64,000 nucleotides of DNA from assembly GCA_024138015.1 (NCBI GenBank), contig JAMXBB010000002.1, forward strand, positions 46,591,452-46,655,451. The letters run 5' to 3'. A program made the position numbers and the translations under genes. Positions 23,337 through 34,196 of the stretch are shown here, in pieces. Position 1 is the stretch's first letter. Each line of letters starts with the position of its first letter. The DNA is from Lumnitzera littorea (Eukaryota > Streptophyta > Magnoliopsida > Myrtales > Combretaceae). The notes below the pieces were generated by a model, which was not told the DNA's origin, did no database searches, and saw nothing but the letters and a program-made list of their open reading frames with translations.

Positions 23337-25692
23337 TAAAAGTTATATTTCCTTCCTTTTGCTTTGTTTTCTTTCCATTTTCACTATCATTCTCGAAAAA
23401 AATTTATAAAAGGAGACGAGATAAAAACTTATTATATGTATGAGGTAAAGAAGAAGGATCTTCCCCTTTTTTGAAAAGTGTCTCTCTTTTATATAATTAA
23501 AAAAAATTGTACTTTTCAAAAGCTCTTTATAATTTACTAAAGAAAAAAACCTCTTTTCGAAAGGTATCTTCTTCTTCAATTATATTTAGGAAGAAGTTGC
23601 CTTCCAAATGCCCTTTCACTGTCGAAAAATATATACCCCTCCCACAATCAATTTTCTGACGTAAGACCAAAACACCTAAAATTTCCTCTCTTTTCCTATC
23701 AGTCAAATATCGTACTTCTTCCGTATCCAACATCCTCAACCCTTTCATTTTTGCTTTTTCTTCACCGAAAATTAGAGGTAAACAACTCCTACCCCGATTA
23801 TGTCATTTTTTTACATGAGTCATCGATTTATATGCAATTTACACAAAATCTACCCTAGGTTTTAATGTTAATGTATGTGTATGATTTTTTTTCATTTTGA
23901 TATTGTTTTTGTGTGTAGTTGTTAGTATTATAACGTGTATTGCAAGATTTGGTTATAGCCACTTGTGAGAATAATAGGTTCCGAAAAGGTTTGGCTTTTC
24001 GGGTTGCATGTGTGTTCATTAGAAGTAAGAGAAGAAATGACTAGTTATAGATTTTATTTTGTTTTTGTATGAACTCATGAACTCAACATTTTTATTTATG
24101 TATATTTTATTGTAAATACACTTATCCGTATTTCATTGTACACCCTGTCTTTCACTTGATTATTTGATTTCAATTTTTTCATAATCATGTTTAGAGTTGA
24201 AAATATGGATTGATAATGTATAAAGAAGTGACAACTTTGTAAATATGTGATGAAATTTAGAGTTGACTATTCGAGTATGAAGTGGGGTTTTGTTATTTAC
24301 ATTAGATACATTTTCTTTTCAGTTGAGTGCTGCACTTTCTGTGTAGCAGGAATTAAATAAGAAAGTGAAAACATTTTCGTTACTTCCTACACATAATAAG
24401 TGTTTTTCTTGTCTCCTTCTATGAATTTTTTTCGATGCAATTGTGTTTCTTATTGTCTAAAATTGCCAAACAGTGTAAGTTAACATGTGGGGTAAATTAA
24501 TTGTAGGAATACGATGAAATTGTATTACCAAAGTTCACTTGATCGTTAATGGTTAGGCGTGCTATTTTATAAGGCATTACTCGCTGTAGCCTGTAGGATT
24601 CTGTCAACGACACCCAACATGTAGTAAGGAAAGGATAAAAATAGAACCTTTTCACATTCTTCTATACTAAACCTACATTTTAGGAAAATACAAGCGCATA
24701 AAAAGGTGTGATATTTCTTTATTCTGCTTATTAAGTTTCCAAATATCCATTTATATTTTCCTTTGCAAAATAAGGAATCTTTCATTAAATTTAGAGAATG
24801 AAAGTTGGATAAATACTTCCCCATAAATCCTTTATCTTGATATAGAAATATCACTCTTACGTTGTACACATGTGCTTTAATTCATAAACAAATTTCAGGG
24901 TGCAATCAAATCAAGCCCAACCTCTAGTTTTCTTTATTTATTTTTTTTTAATACTTTAGAATAATTCTAAAAATATATTTTCTGGTTCTTTTGCATTCAA
25001 AGAATGAACTAAACCTGCTAACCCTAACTTTGGCATTATAGATTCCCTCTTAATCAGCTATTGTACCAAACATTTTATTGATATAAGAATCCATGTGCTC
25101 CTCCATTAAATGTAATTTTTTTGGCATAATTATTTTACATTAAATGCAATTTTTTTTGGCATAATTATTGTCATACAAGGATGGCTGTTATTATGAAAAA
25201 TTATTGCCAAAGATCATTATAGGCCAATAATATAAATACTAGTTTTCTAATATGTTGACTCAGGTTTATTCTTGCTTCCCCTCAAATTGTACTATGTGTA
25301 TTGTTGGATTAAAAAACATCAAAGATTGTTTAGGCAAAAAACCAAGATGATGTCGATTTTAAAATGATCTGAAAAGATTTTTTTATCTTCACCGATGATT
25401 TACGAGTTGCAATAAGTATGAGGTTGATAAGCTATCAAACTCAACTATACACCTAATGCATCAAAAATAATGAAGAGGAACATGTACAGAAAAGATTCAT
25501 GAGGTTTTTTTTTTTAATAAAACATATGTAGCTTAAAACATGGGCATTCAAATAAAAGAATCCGTTGGCAACAGCTGTAAAGTCTAGGACAACAAAAGCC
25601 ACGTACTCACAACCTGTCAAATATCAATAATTAAAGTTTTTAACGGTAACAAATCCAAAAAAACAATTCATAAAACACAAACCCACACTCCC
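23337..25692. other. Intergenic DNA upstream of the arabinogalactan-peptide gene
   Basis: AT-rich with no recognised gene. The stretch 23450-23620 has GCC-containing motifs in an AT background, loosely like 19200-19370. At about 25104-25173 a 35-base unit containing TTTTTTTGGCATAATTATT is tandemly duplicated. Confidence 0.5.
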
Positions 25693-25703
25693 TATTTATA
25701 TAA
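25693..25703 (+). promoter_or_regulatory. TATA box of the arabinogalactan-peptide gene
   Basis: TATTTATATAA lies about 100 bases before the start codon. It predicts transcription starting near 25730 and a 5' UTR of about 70 bases. Confidence 0.7.
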
Positions 25704-25803
25704 CCCAGTGTCTTTCTCTCCATTCCATCCACACCCAGTAAATTTTCTTGGCCACCCATTTCAATACATTCTTAAATTTTTTTTCTATCCATATAATTTA
25801 GCA

Positions 25804-25974
25804 ATGGATTCAATGAAGATGAGATTGTTCTTCACCGTCATGATCGCTCTTGTGGCCACATCTACCGTGGCAGCTCAAGAGGCTCCTGCACCTAGCCCCA
25901 CCTCAGATGCCACTGTGTTCGTGCCAACCGCGGTGGCATCGCTTGCTGCTCTTGCATTGGGATTTCTGGCTTGA
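25804..25974 (+). CDS. Arabinogalactan peptide (AG-peptide), GPI-anchored
   Basis: A 56-residue precursor of a cell-surface proteoglycan of the plasma membrane and wall. Residues 1-24 are a signal peptide (MDSMKMRLFF, then a hydrophobic core, cleavage after TVAA). The mature core is about 10-11 residues, QEAPAPSPTSD, with prolines 28, 30 and 32 in Ala-Pro/Ser-Pro contexts that are hydroxylated and O-glycosylated with arabinogalactan. Residues 36-56 are hydrophobic and form the GPI-anchor signal, with the omega site likely Ser34 or Asp35. Length and layout match Arabidopsis AGP12/13/14/21-type peptides. The in-frame upstream ATG at 25708 is rejected because it lies only about five bases after the TATA box. 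The gene is more GC-rich than its surroundings. AATAAA at 26179-26184 probably directs polyadenylation. Confidence 0.95.
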   Translation: MDSMKMRLFFTVMIALVATSTVAAQEAPAPSPTSDATVFVPTAVASLAALALGFLA

Positions 25975-26178
25975 GGGAAATACATATTTGAAATGTGTGG
26001 AAAGAAAAGGGGGTTGTGTAGCTTAAGGGCTTTCTTCTGAGATTTATTACTTATTTCATGATGTAGGGGAACACGCTGATTTGGATTATTTTTCTGTGTT
26101 TTACGGTTTTTATATGATTCTTTTTGTATTTGGATACATGACTCATGTCTTCCATGCTCTCATGTCAATTCATCAGTA

Positions 26179-26184
26179 AATAAA
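26179..26184 (+). terminator. Candidate polyadenylation signal
   Basis: AATAAA about 205 bases after the AG-peptide stop codon, in a T-rich context. Confidence 0.5.
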
Positions 26185-26791
26185 TCTCTTTTTCGAGGTA
26201 TGCCTCCAGTCAAGGGTAACAATTAGGTTTCTTTTTTTCCAAAATATAAAAATAAAATAAAAATGATAACTTAATCCCCTAATTTATTAAAATTACAAAA
26301 AAAAAAAAAAAAAAAGAGTTAGTATTAAAGCTACAACATGAACCATGTGCGTCGTAAGTTTAATTTCATATCTAAAGTTTAAACGTCAAACTTGTTAAAT
26401 TCTATTATCAACTCAATCAAACTAAAATTGTCATATTTGCTCCCCTTTGTTATCTTTTAAAAACTATAGTAATATGCCGCGCTAAAGAAATGGTGATTTC
26501 TTTCACCAACTTCAAATTTCTTTTGAAAAAAGGGGTTGATTGGCGATGATAGAAAGATGCAGTTAGTAATAATTTGGTTAATATACGTCAATGACAACAG
26601 TACTTGACAAGAGGTGGTACTGAACAGATTATTTCTCTCAATTCCAGTTCAAATTTCCCGTTAACGAGAATTTGTTGAAAAACATCAGAAATATATATAT
26701 TTATATATATAGACATGAATTACCGATGCTTTTTTGCCAATTTTATAATGTCTCTCTCGTCGTATTGAAGATAAAGTAAAATCTAACTAAC

Positions 26792-27013
26792 ACACTATAT
26801 TTAGATTGAGGGAAAGAAAAGGTATTGAAAAATAAGAAAAAGTGAAAGGAAGGCATATTTTTTGAAAAATTTTACATAGGTCCTACAAATTCATTCTCTC
26901 CAATTTGAACTAAGAAGGAAAACTTGGGATCAGTAATTTAACAAGTTTAAAAAATACATTTTATTATCTTATTTTTCTTTCGTTACTTCCTTCCTTCATC
27001 CCAAATATGGTGC
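26792..27013. mobile_element. MITE-like element, second copy
   Basis: The left end (ACACTATATTTAGATTGAGG) and the reverse complement of the right end (GCACCATATTTGGGATGAAG) match at most positions. The interior is AT-rich and non-coding. It resembles 23015-23336 in end sequence, including the preceding ACTA. The target duplication is unclear. Confidence 0.55.
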
Positions 27014-27039
27014 AAAAGACAGAAGAAACATCTTGGAAG

Positions 27040-28012
27040 ACAAGAACTTGAAAGGTACTTTAAAAGTGATTGGCCATAAATATTATCAAAAAAGATTCAA
27101 ATTATATTGATTCACCACGTAATTTGATAAATATTATATAAATATTAATAATTTTCTTTAAAAGTGATTGGTCACAAGGCATCCATCAATATAGGCTTGA
27201 AAGGTATTTTAAAAGTGATTGGCCACAAGGCATCCATCAATATTATCAAAAAAGATTCAAATTATATTGATTCACTACGTAATTTAATAAATATTATATA
27301 AATATCAATAATTTTCTTTAAAAGTGACTGGCCAGAAAGCATCCATCAATATTATCAAAAAAGATTCAAATTATATTGATTCACTACGTAATTTGATAAA
27401 TATTATATAAATATCAATAATTTTCTTTAAAAGTGACTGGCCAGAAAACATCCATCAATATTATCAAAAAAGATTCACATTATATTGATTTACCATGTAA
27501 TTTGATAAATATTATCTAAATATCAATAATTTTCTTTAAAAGTGATTGACCACAAGGCATCCATCAATATTATCAAAAAAAATTCAAATTATATTGATTC
27601 ACCACATAATTTGATAAATATTATATAAATATCAATAATTTTCTTTAAAAGTGATTGGCCACAAGGCATCCATCAATATAGGCTTGAAAGGTACTTTAAA
27701 AGTGATTGGCCACAAGACATCCATCAATATTATCAAAAAAGATTCAAATTATATTGATTCACTATGTAATTTAATAAATATTATATAAATATCAATAATT
27801 TTCTTTAAAAGTGATTGGCCACAAGGCATCCATCAATATTATCAAAAAAGATTCAAATTATATTGATTCACCATGTAATTTGATAAATATTATATAATAT
27901 CAATAATTTTGATGGATTCTATCAATATTATCAAAAAAGATTCAAATTATATTGATTCATCACGTAATTTGATAAATATTATATAAATATCAATAATTTT
28001 TAAACACATAAT
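27040..28012. repeat. Tandem array with ~108-bp period
   Basis: About eight long units, each with AAAAGTGATTGGCCACAAGG, then CATCCATCAATATTATC, then ATATTGATTCACCACGTAAT and an AT-rich end containing AATATCAATAATTTT. Unit starts are near 27056, 27155, 27208, 27317, 27421, 27531, 27641, 27692, 27800 and 27905. Two units are short, about 50 bases (starts 27155 and 27641), and share TATAGGCTTGAAAGGTA, so an older event duplicated a two-unit block. It is extremely AT-rich and sits between the AG-peptide and split-barrel genes. Confidence 0.9.
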
Positions 28013-28528
28013 AATATATATTTTGAAAAAATATCAATCATATTTTTTATATATCAATTTTATTGATACTTATATATCATTTAATTAGTACTATTAAAGT
28101 TTTTCTCGATATTTTCTGTTTTGGAATATTATGGACACATAAATGGAAATGTTAAAATGGAAGTCTGTTTACTTAAGAATCCCATTATATAAATTGAAAA
28201 GAGGGAAGAAGGGGGAACAATTAGAGCTTTTTAAAAGGCTGTGCCAAATCAGGCAGGCCATGTAAACTTGTAACTAAAAGCATTCTCTGTATTATGTTCT
28301 TTTTACAGCTCAGGAAGATCCTCAATTCCTCTTCATAAACTGAAGGTAGGACAAATTAGAGTATTGTAGCATTTTCTCGCATCAACTGCAGGAGAAATGC
28401 TCAGAAATTCAGGGTTGTAACAAAGAAACAACCTATTACACCAACAATATGGTCTTTGAAAGTTTACTGAAGAGCAAGCGCATGGAAAGGAGAAAATTCT
28501 CTATTTAGTCTTCTAGGACCTATAAACA
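28013..28528. other. Distal 3' flank of the split-barrel gene
   Basis: AT-rich at first, then (from about 28230) sequence of higher complexity that may be 3' UTR of the minus-strand gene ending at 28766. No polyadenylation signal is certain. Confidence 0.4.
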
Positions 28529-28693
28529 TTTTCCATATCATATTACTCTTCTGCATATACCAAGCAGGAGTTAACAGATTCTTTTATGATGTAAAATGAT
28601 CTATCAGTTGATTTTCCATTTGATATTACTCTTCTGCATATACAAAGCAGGAATTAACATTCTTTTATAATGTAAAATGATCTATCGGTTGAT
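28529..28693. repeat. 83-bp tandem duplication in the probable 3' UTR
   Basis: Two units, 28529-28611 and 28612-28693, share GATATTACTCTTCTGCATAT-type sequence, AAGCAGGA and TGTAAAATGATCTATC, with a few differences. They lie 70-240 bases downstream of the stop codon of the minus-strand gene. Confidence 0.85.
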
Positions 28694-28765
28694 AAGATGA
28701 AGATGGTATTAACTCAGGAAATCCTAACTATGTAATCTCACCCCCATATTCTTCTGAACCCTGGC

Positions 28766-31700
28766 TTAGTTGAGTTGGGCCTGTGCAGCTTGAAGCATCT
28801 CCACTATAAGAGTCTTCACATCCCTATCAAAGGCAACAAAGAAGCTGTCTGAGAATATACAAGAATAGACCTCAGAAATGTTGAAATGTGCATAGGATTT
28901 ATATCCCAAATTACTTTTCTGCCAATTGCATGTATTAAGGCATATCATACGTCCTAAATATCAGGATTGAAACCCTATATTCAAAACAAAAGGAGTTGAA
29001 AGTTTACATAAGCTCTGTAACTTTAATCAGTGATGAATTCGTTGGTCCATTATCATACTGACAAGACGAAAATAACTGAAGGAAAATCAGAACCTAGATC
29101 TTAAGACTCAGCAAACACAAGGAGCTCGTCTGCCAAAGGAAACACAGAAACAGAGTTCAGCTCCCCACAGCTGATGATTTCAACTTTGGCAAATAGTGAA
29201 ATGCATTAATGCTTAAATCACCACCAGCCCATTCGCCAGCACAAAATGACCAGCAGTGAAAAAAATTGGTTAGTCATTGGACAACATGCAATAGGTAGAA
29301 CATGCGGTTGCCATCCCAAGACCCACCAGCAGTTGCATTTCTAAGTACAGTTTTGCTAAAGAAGTATGGGAAGATAATTTTGTCAGTGGGAAAAATGTCA
29401 CAAATGGCTTAAGGATTGCACCAAGGAACAAGAAAACATTGGTACAGCATAGAACATTGTCCTCTCTTTCCTCTCAGTAAAGACCATATGAGGAGACTCC
29501 TTAGATTGCCGTAGATCATGGCTGATTTTCTTTGTGGAATCATATGAACGATTAACTATGCAAACTCATTCCACGGTGCACAGTTCCTTTTTTAGTGGTG
29601 ACTGATATCCACAACCGTGGCAATATAAGAGAGCAACCATCATAGTGTACATTTCCTTTTTATCAATATCGCTTACAAAATTAAGGGGAAAAAACCATGC
29701 ACACAGTAGATTGGGTTTTGTAGTGCCAGTGAAACAGCTATTAGTGGATATCAAGAAAATGGACCCATGAGAAATACAAAAAGAGGAATTCTAAGGACTG
29801 AGGGCTAATAGATTGAATTCCATGAAGTTTACATGATTGAAAATATCAAGAACCCTTTAACAGTCAGTGTGCTTTAAACTTTAAAGATATGTATAAGTTC
29901 AAAACCAACCATAATTTATAGAACAAGCAAAAATAAGCTAGAATTAAATACCATGTATATAGAATAAAAGGATTATTAAATTTGACTCGACACAAGGAAA
30001 AAGAGATAAATTTTCAGTTGATGGATCTCACTTTCTATCTTCTGCATGGCGAGGGAAGGGGATCCGAAGCTTGAAGCTTGTCCCTTGACAGGTTGCCTAA
30101 AAGAATAAAGGCTATTTTATGAGAACAGACTAACTAAACATTCATGAAGAGACTAAAAATCTAGAATACTTTTATTGAGCTTATTGCAGTCAGAGCCTCA
30201 GAATCAGATGAGCATCCAGATGAATTAATCATTACTACCCATTAAAAAGGAAAATCCATGAGAATTACCAAATTGACACATAGGATAAACAAATACCTTC
30301 ACGTTGAAACCAAGGCTATCCAAATCCAGCATGTAAGCAGACTCCACCTAGAGTAAATCAGGGCATATGTGTCAGCAGCCTCAAATCCCAAAAGACTCAT
30401 ATCATCATTCTCTGTTTTCATTTAGAGAAGCATAATAAAGTGTGTAGTTAAATGTAGAAAGCATTGACAAGCAAAACATTGAGGATTCACAGAGTTCGTC
30501 GCTATCAAAGTTGATATTTATACGCATCGGGTGCAATCTCATAAAATGGTAAGGAACCCTATCCCCTATATTCATAAGCAAAATCCATGCAAGTTCCATA
30601 CAAGCACCGATTCCTTTTTATTCAGTAAAACATGAGATTCACATTACCGGAACTGAAGTTGAGTGTTGGACAATGAGTCTCGTATCTTCACCATGGTCTC
30701 TATTCATGTGGGACTGAGAAGGAACACAAGAGACTGAGAAAGATGGACATCCAGGCTTAAATAAGAAGCAACTATAAAGATACTAACTAAGCCAGAATTA
30801 CCGCAACAGGTTTAGAGAATTGAGCTATTGGATCTACTTTTGCAGCCTTATATTCCTCTCTGTGAAATTCTGGAAGCTCGAAAAGAAAGAGAATTGAATG
30901 AGCATAGGCTAATGGCTCACAGCCACTTCGCTTAATAAAACTAGGTCCATTCAATGATGTTACACCTATAGGCCCATTTTCAAGGGCTGCCAGAAAAAGA
31001 TTCTCAGATTTGCTAAAATGTACATAGAGAAATCAACCTTATCAAAACATCAACTAATTGAGTATTGAGACCAAGAGAAAGACCTCCTGATCCTAATAAA
31101 GCTGTTGCGACCCCCGACACATACCGCACAACTCTTGGTTCAATGCGCACAAAGTGGAAGTCACCAAAGTCAACCTTCATTTAATAAAAAAACTTATCAA
31201 AAGATTTTCCATGAAAAGCATTGGAAAGGCATTTGAGAGAGAAGAACAAGGTTAAATACCCAGAATGCATTAGGATGCTTTGATAGATATACAGAACGGA
31301 TGGCTTCTCTGTTTTCTTCAGCAACCTACAAGGTGGTTCACCAATTACTTAATACTGATAAGCAAAGGATAATAAACTCCAATGATGGAACATGAACATA
31401 TAACATACTGGAATAGCATCACCATGTACAGTGATCACCAAATCCGATCTGTCCTCAGGATCTCGAGCAACCAGCAATGAGCATTTAGGATTAGCAGAGA
31501 GATCCTTTTAAGAAAGCCAAGTATGTCAACATCAGTTTAGACGAAAATGATAATTATTAGAAAATAATCATATGAAAGTAGAAAAGTATATGCAAGGCAA
31601 CTTAGAAGAGCAAACTGTTAGGTCATGTCTCTCATATTTTACTGGAAAATTACTTCCTGCTATTCTTCAATTAATAAAGCACGGTTAGAATGTGCACAGC

Positions 31701-33877
31701 TATGCTTAATGAATCCTATTGTCTGTCTGCAGAGACCAGCTTTTCTTTGCTTTTGATTACTTTCAACTGAAAATACTAGGTCAACTAAAATTGCAAGGAC
31801 CTGCTGTGGACCAGTAAGTTGGAATCCATGTTGAGGACTGCAAATAAAGGGGGAGAATTTCAAGGCATATATCTGCCTTACATAGCTGACACAGCGCTCT
31901 CTAAGCTTTATGCTCGTCAAATTCTCATAGACAAAACCTTACTCAACAGACCTTTATGCTCAGATACATTTGACCGCTTATGATTATAATACTTTCCAAG
32001 AGTGACAAGTAAATGACTACATAGTGCAGGTATTTTTAATTTGGGGAAAATCACAGTAAAATATTGCCCAAAAGAGACAATTCCAACACTACGTTAAGGT
32101 GGAAACTAATTCAGAACTTATGTACAACCTTTGAGTGCATGGCCAAGCTGCTCACAGCTAAGATAGGAGATCCATCCACATCAACTGCAAGGTCGACCAT
32201 CGATCCTGATGGGTAACCCTCATGCTTCTGCCAATAAATCAGAGAAGTTCTATGAGCATAATATGTGAAGCAAAGGAACAGCTTGGAAGTATAAATAAAA
32301 ATTTAAGGAATAAGCATCCATGATCCATTTGAAATAACAGAACTACCGGTTCTTCAAGAATTTATAGGGAACATACTTCTAATTTCTTGTCCAAAATTAG
32401 AATTGTCCTTATATTAGCTAAACAAACCAAAAGCACGACTCCTTCTGGCATGTGCATGGAACAACAACAACCGTCAACAACAACAACAGTAACAGTGCCA
32501 GCAAGTAGAGCATGAAATAATATTTGGATACTATGTCTCCTCAAGATTGCAGCAAGTAGCATAATCCAGCATTTATATAATGGAAAACCACCATATTACC
32601 CACCTGAGAAAAAGTAGAAAGCATACCACGCACACTTCCATCGAGTACAGTTCTTATTTCTTCTACTGGTGGAAGCCGTGCAGCCTTTTCCTGTAATCAC
32701 AACATAAGCAAAACTCTAATTTCCTTCATTATATGCTGTTCTACCACAAAAGGTGCCAAGAACATTCTATACATCAACTATACTATCCCAACACCCAATG
32801 CCATTATTACAGCCCAAAAAGTTAAAAGTACCTGATGTGCTTGTACTAGCTTGAAAATATCAGTCTCACTCTTGGCATCTCCAGGTGACACAATCTGTTA
32901 TTTTATAAACAAGGTTGAGTTCAAGATCACAAATATCAAACAAAAATTTGTGACTGTTTCCTAACATGATTCATTCATTGTCAAACACATGAAGTATTAC
33001 ATTAGCTTAACAAATTCTCTTTGCATTACAAACATATAAAATCCAGACAACCCTTAGAACAATAGGTGTAAGTTGCTCCCTTAGCAATGAAGAGTTCACT
33101 GTTCAAAGCGCAAAAAAACCAGCCCCTTTCACAAAGTCAAAAACTAAAGTTGGGTACATATGTAAAGCTCCCTCCACCGTACCTCAGCTGGAAGGAAAAG
33201 GGCTTCGCCACGGAGGCATACACCAGTTTTATCCAACAAATAAATTATAAATTTTTTTCTTTTTTGTGCCAACTCAACTACGCGTGTTACATTTGATTTG
33301 GGAGGAAGCGTACCCACTCTTCCCAGTGAAAAGCCAGTGATCATCGCTACTGCTTGACGGGGATTCAGCATAAGCAATATAGATTAAATCAAAAAGCGTA
33401 ACTTATAATCATATCGTATCCAGTTTAGTATTGTGTCACATCAGTTCCGTTATCATTATGACTCGCGATGTTGATTAAATAATCATCTAAATCCAATCAG
33501 TAGAAAGACTTAAAGGAAATACATCACTTAAATCATCGATGACATAAAATTCAATAATTTCGGCACGTTACATGACATTTCAAGAGCAACACATGATTGC
33601 GTATGCTCCAAGTTTGAATCTGTTCCATCAAACTTGAAAGATCAACGATAAATAAAAATTCCCATCAAGAGTTTACTGTAAGTACCTGAGCAGAAGAAGA
33701 CTGACCAGAAGAAGCCATGGAAAGTGACCGAATTGGAGAGGGGAAGGGCAAGGAAGGAAATTTGGAAAGCTTCGGAGGGCAAAATGGGGAAAATAGAGTA
33801 GGAGATGAGATTTGAGTGCCATTGATGCGTGTATATAGGGAGACTGACGACCAAACTGAACAAGCAACTGCCTTCAT
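28766..33877 (-). CDS. PNPOx-like split-barrel protein with DUF2470 domain, probably plastid-targeted (12 exons)
   Basis: Exons (minus strand): 33877-33686, 32894-32832, 32690-32604, 32227-32129, 31504-31409, 31325-31260, 31174-31084, 30869-30802, 30713-30648, 30347-30297, 30096-30032, 28823-28766. They total 1002 bases, 333 residues; every intron is GT-AG and the frame closes exactly. Residues 1-64 are Ser/Pro-rich with few acids, like a chloroplast transit peptide. Residues 92-230 form the FMN-type split barrel (PVEEIRTVLDGSVRGMLSTF, YPSGSMVDLAVD, CSLLVARDPEDRSDL, FWVDFGDFHFVRIEP, VRYVSGVATALLGSGEF). Residues 252-333 form DUF2470 (SHMNRDHGEDTRLIVQ, then MLDLDSLGFNVK, IPFPRHAEDRKDVKTLIVEM). 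It resembles Arabidopsis At3g21140/At1g51560-type 'pyridoxamine 5'-phosphate oxidase family' proteins. Related split-barrel/DUF2470 proteins (HugZ/HOZ, GluTR-binding protein) act around haem and tetrapyrroles; the exact role here is unknown. A second in-frame Met (codon 54, at 33718) has a strong ATGGCT context. Confidence 0.93.
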
Positions 33878-34196
33878 TTTTTTCCTTTCAATCCTGCTGG
33901 GGCACGTTAGTCGTCACCTACTACTCTTTCGTATTGTACGGAACGCAACACCCCGACATCAAGAAAAAAATGTTTACACGGAAGATTTAATCGAAATTAC
34001 ATTGTAATTTTGGGTTTTATTTTTTTTATATTTAAAAACACTTTTAAATTTTAAAGTCATCAATTTCAAGAATTCAATTCTACTTTATAAAGAAAGAATC
34101 GACATTTCATTTTTTTCATATTTATTATTGTTAACTTTAATTTAATTATGATATTTAATATTTAAGGATTTTTTTACAATCATTACTATATATATA
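33878..34196 (-). promoter_or_regulatory. Remaining proximal promoter and 5' UTR of the split-barrel gene
   Basis: Only about 320 bases separate the start codon from the 3' end of a LINE. The region is AT-rich above 34010; I see no clear TATA box. The stretch 34180-34194 is one copy of the LINE target duplication. Confidence 0.5.

Noticed and set aside
25708..25803. N-terminal extension of the AG-peptide from an upstream ATG
   Set aside because: It would start about five bases after the TATA box, and the true signal peptide begins at 25804 with the family's typical MxxMKMRLF start.
27040..28012. CRISPR-like array
   Set aside because: The units are ~108 bp, contiguous and diverged, without unique spacers, and the genome is a plant.
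33642..33867. Alternative first exons of the split-barrel gene in other frames
   Set aside because: Only the frame starting at 33877 runs into the MASSGQ segment and joins exon 2 in phase at 33686.
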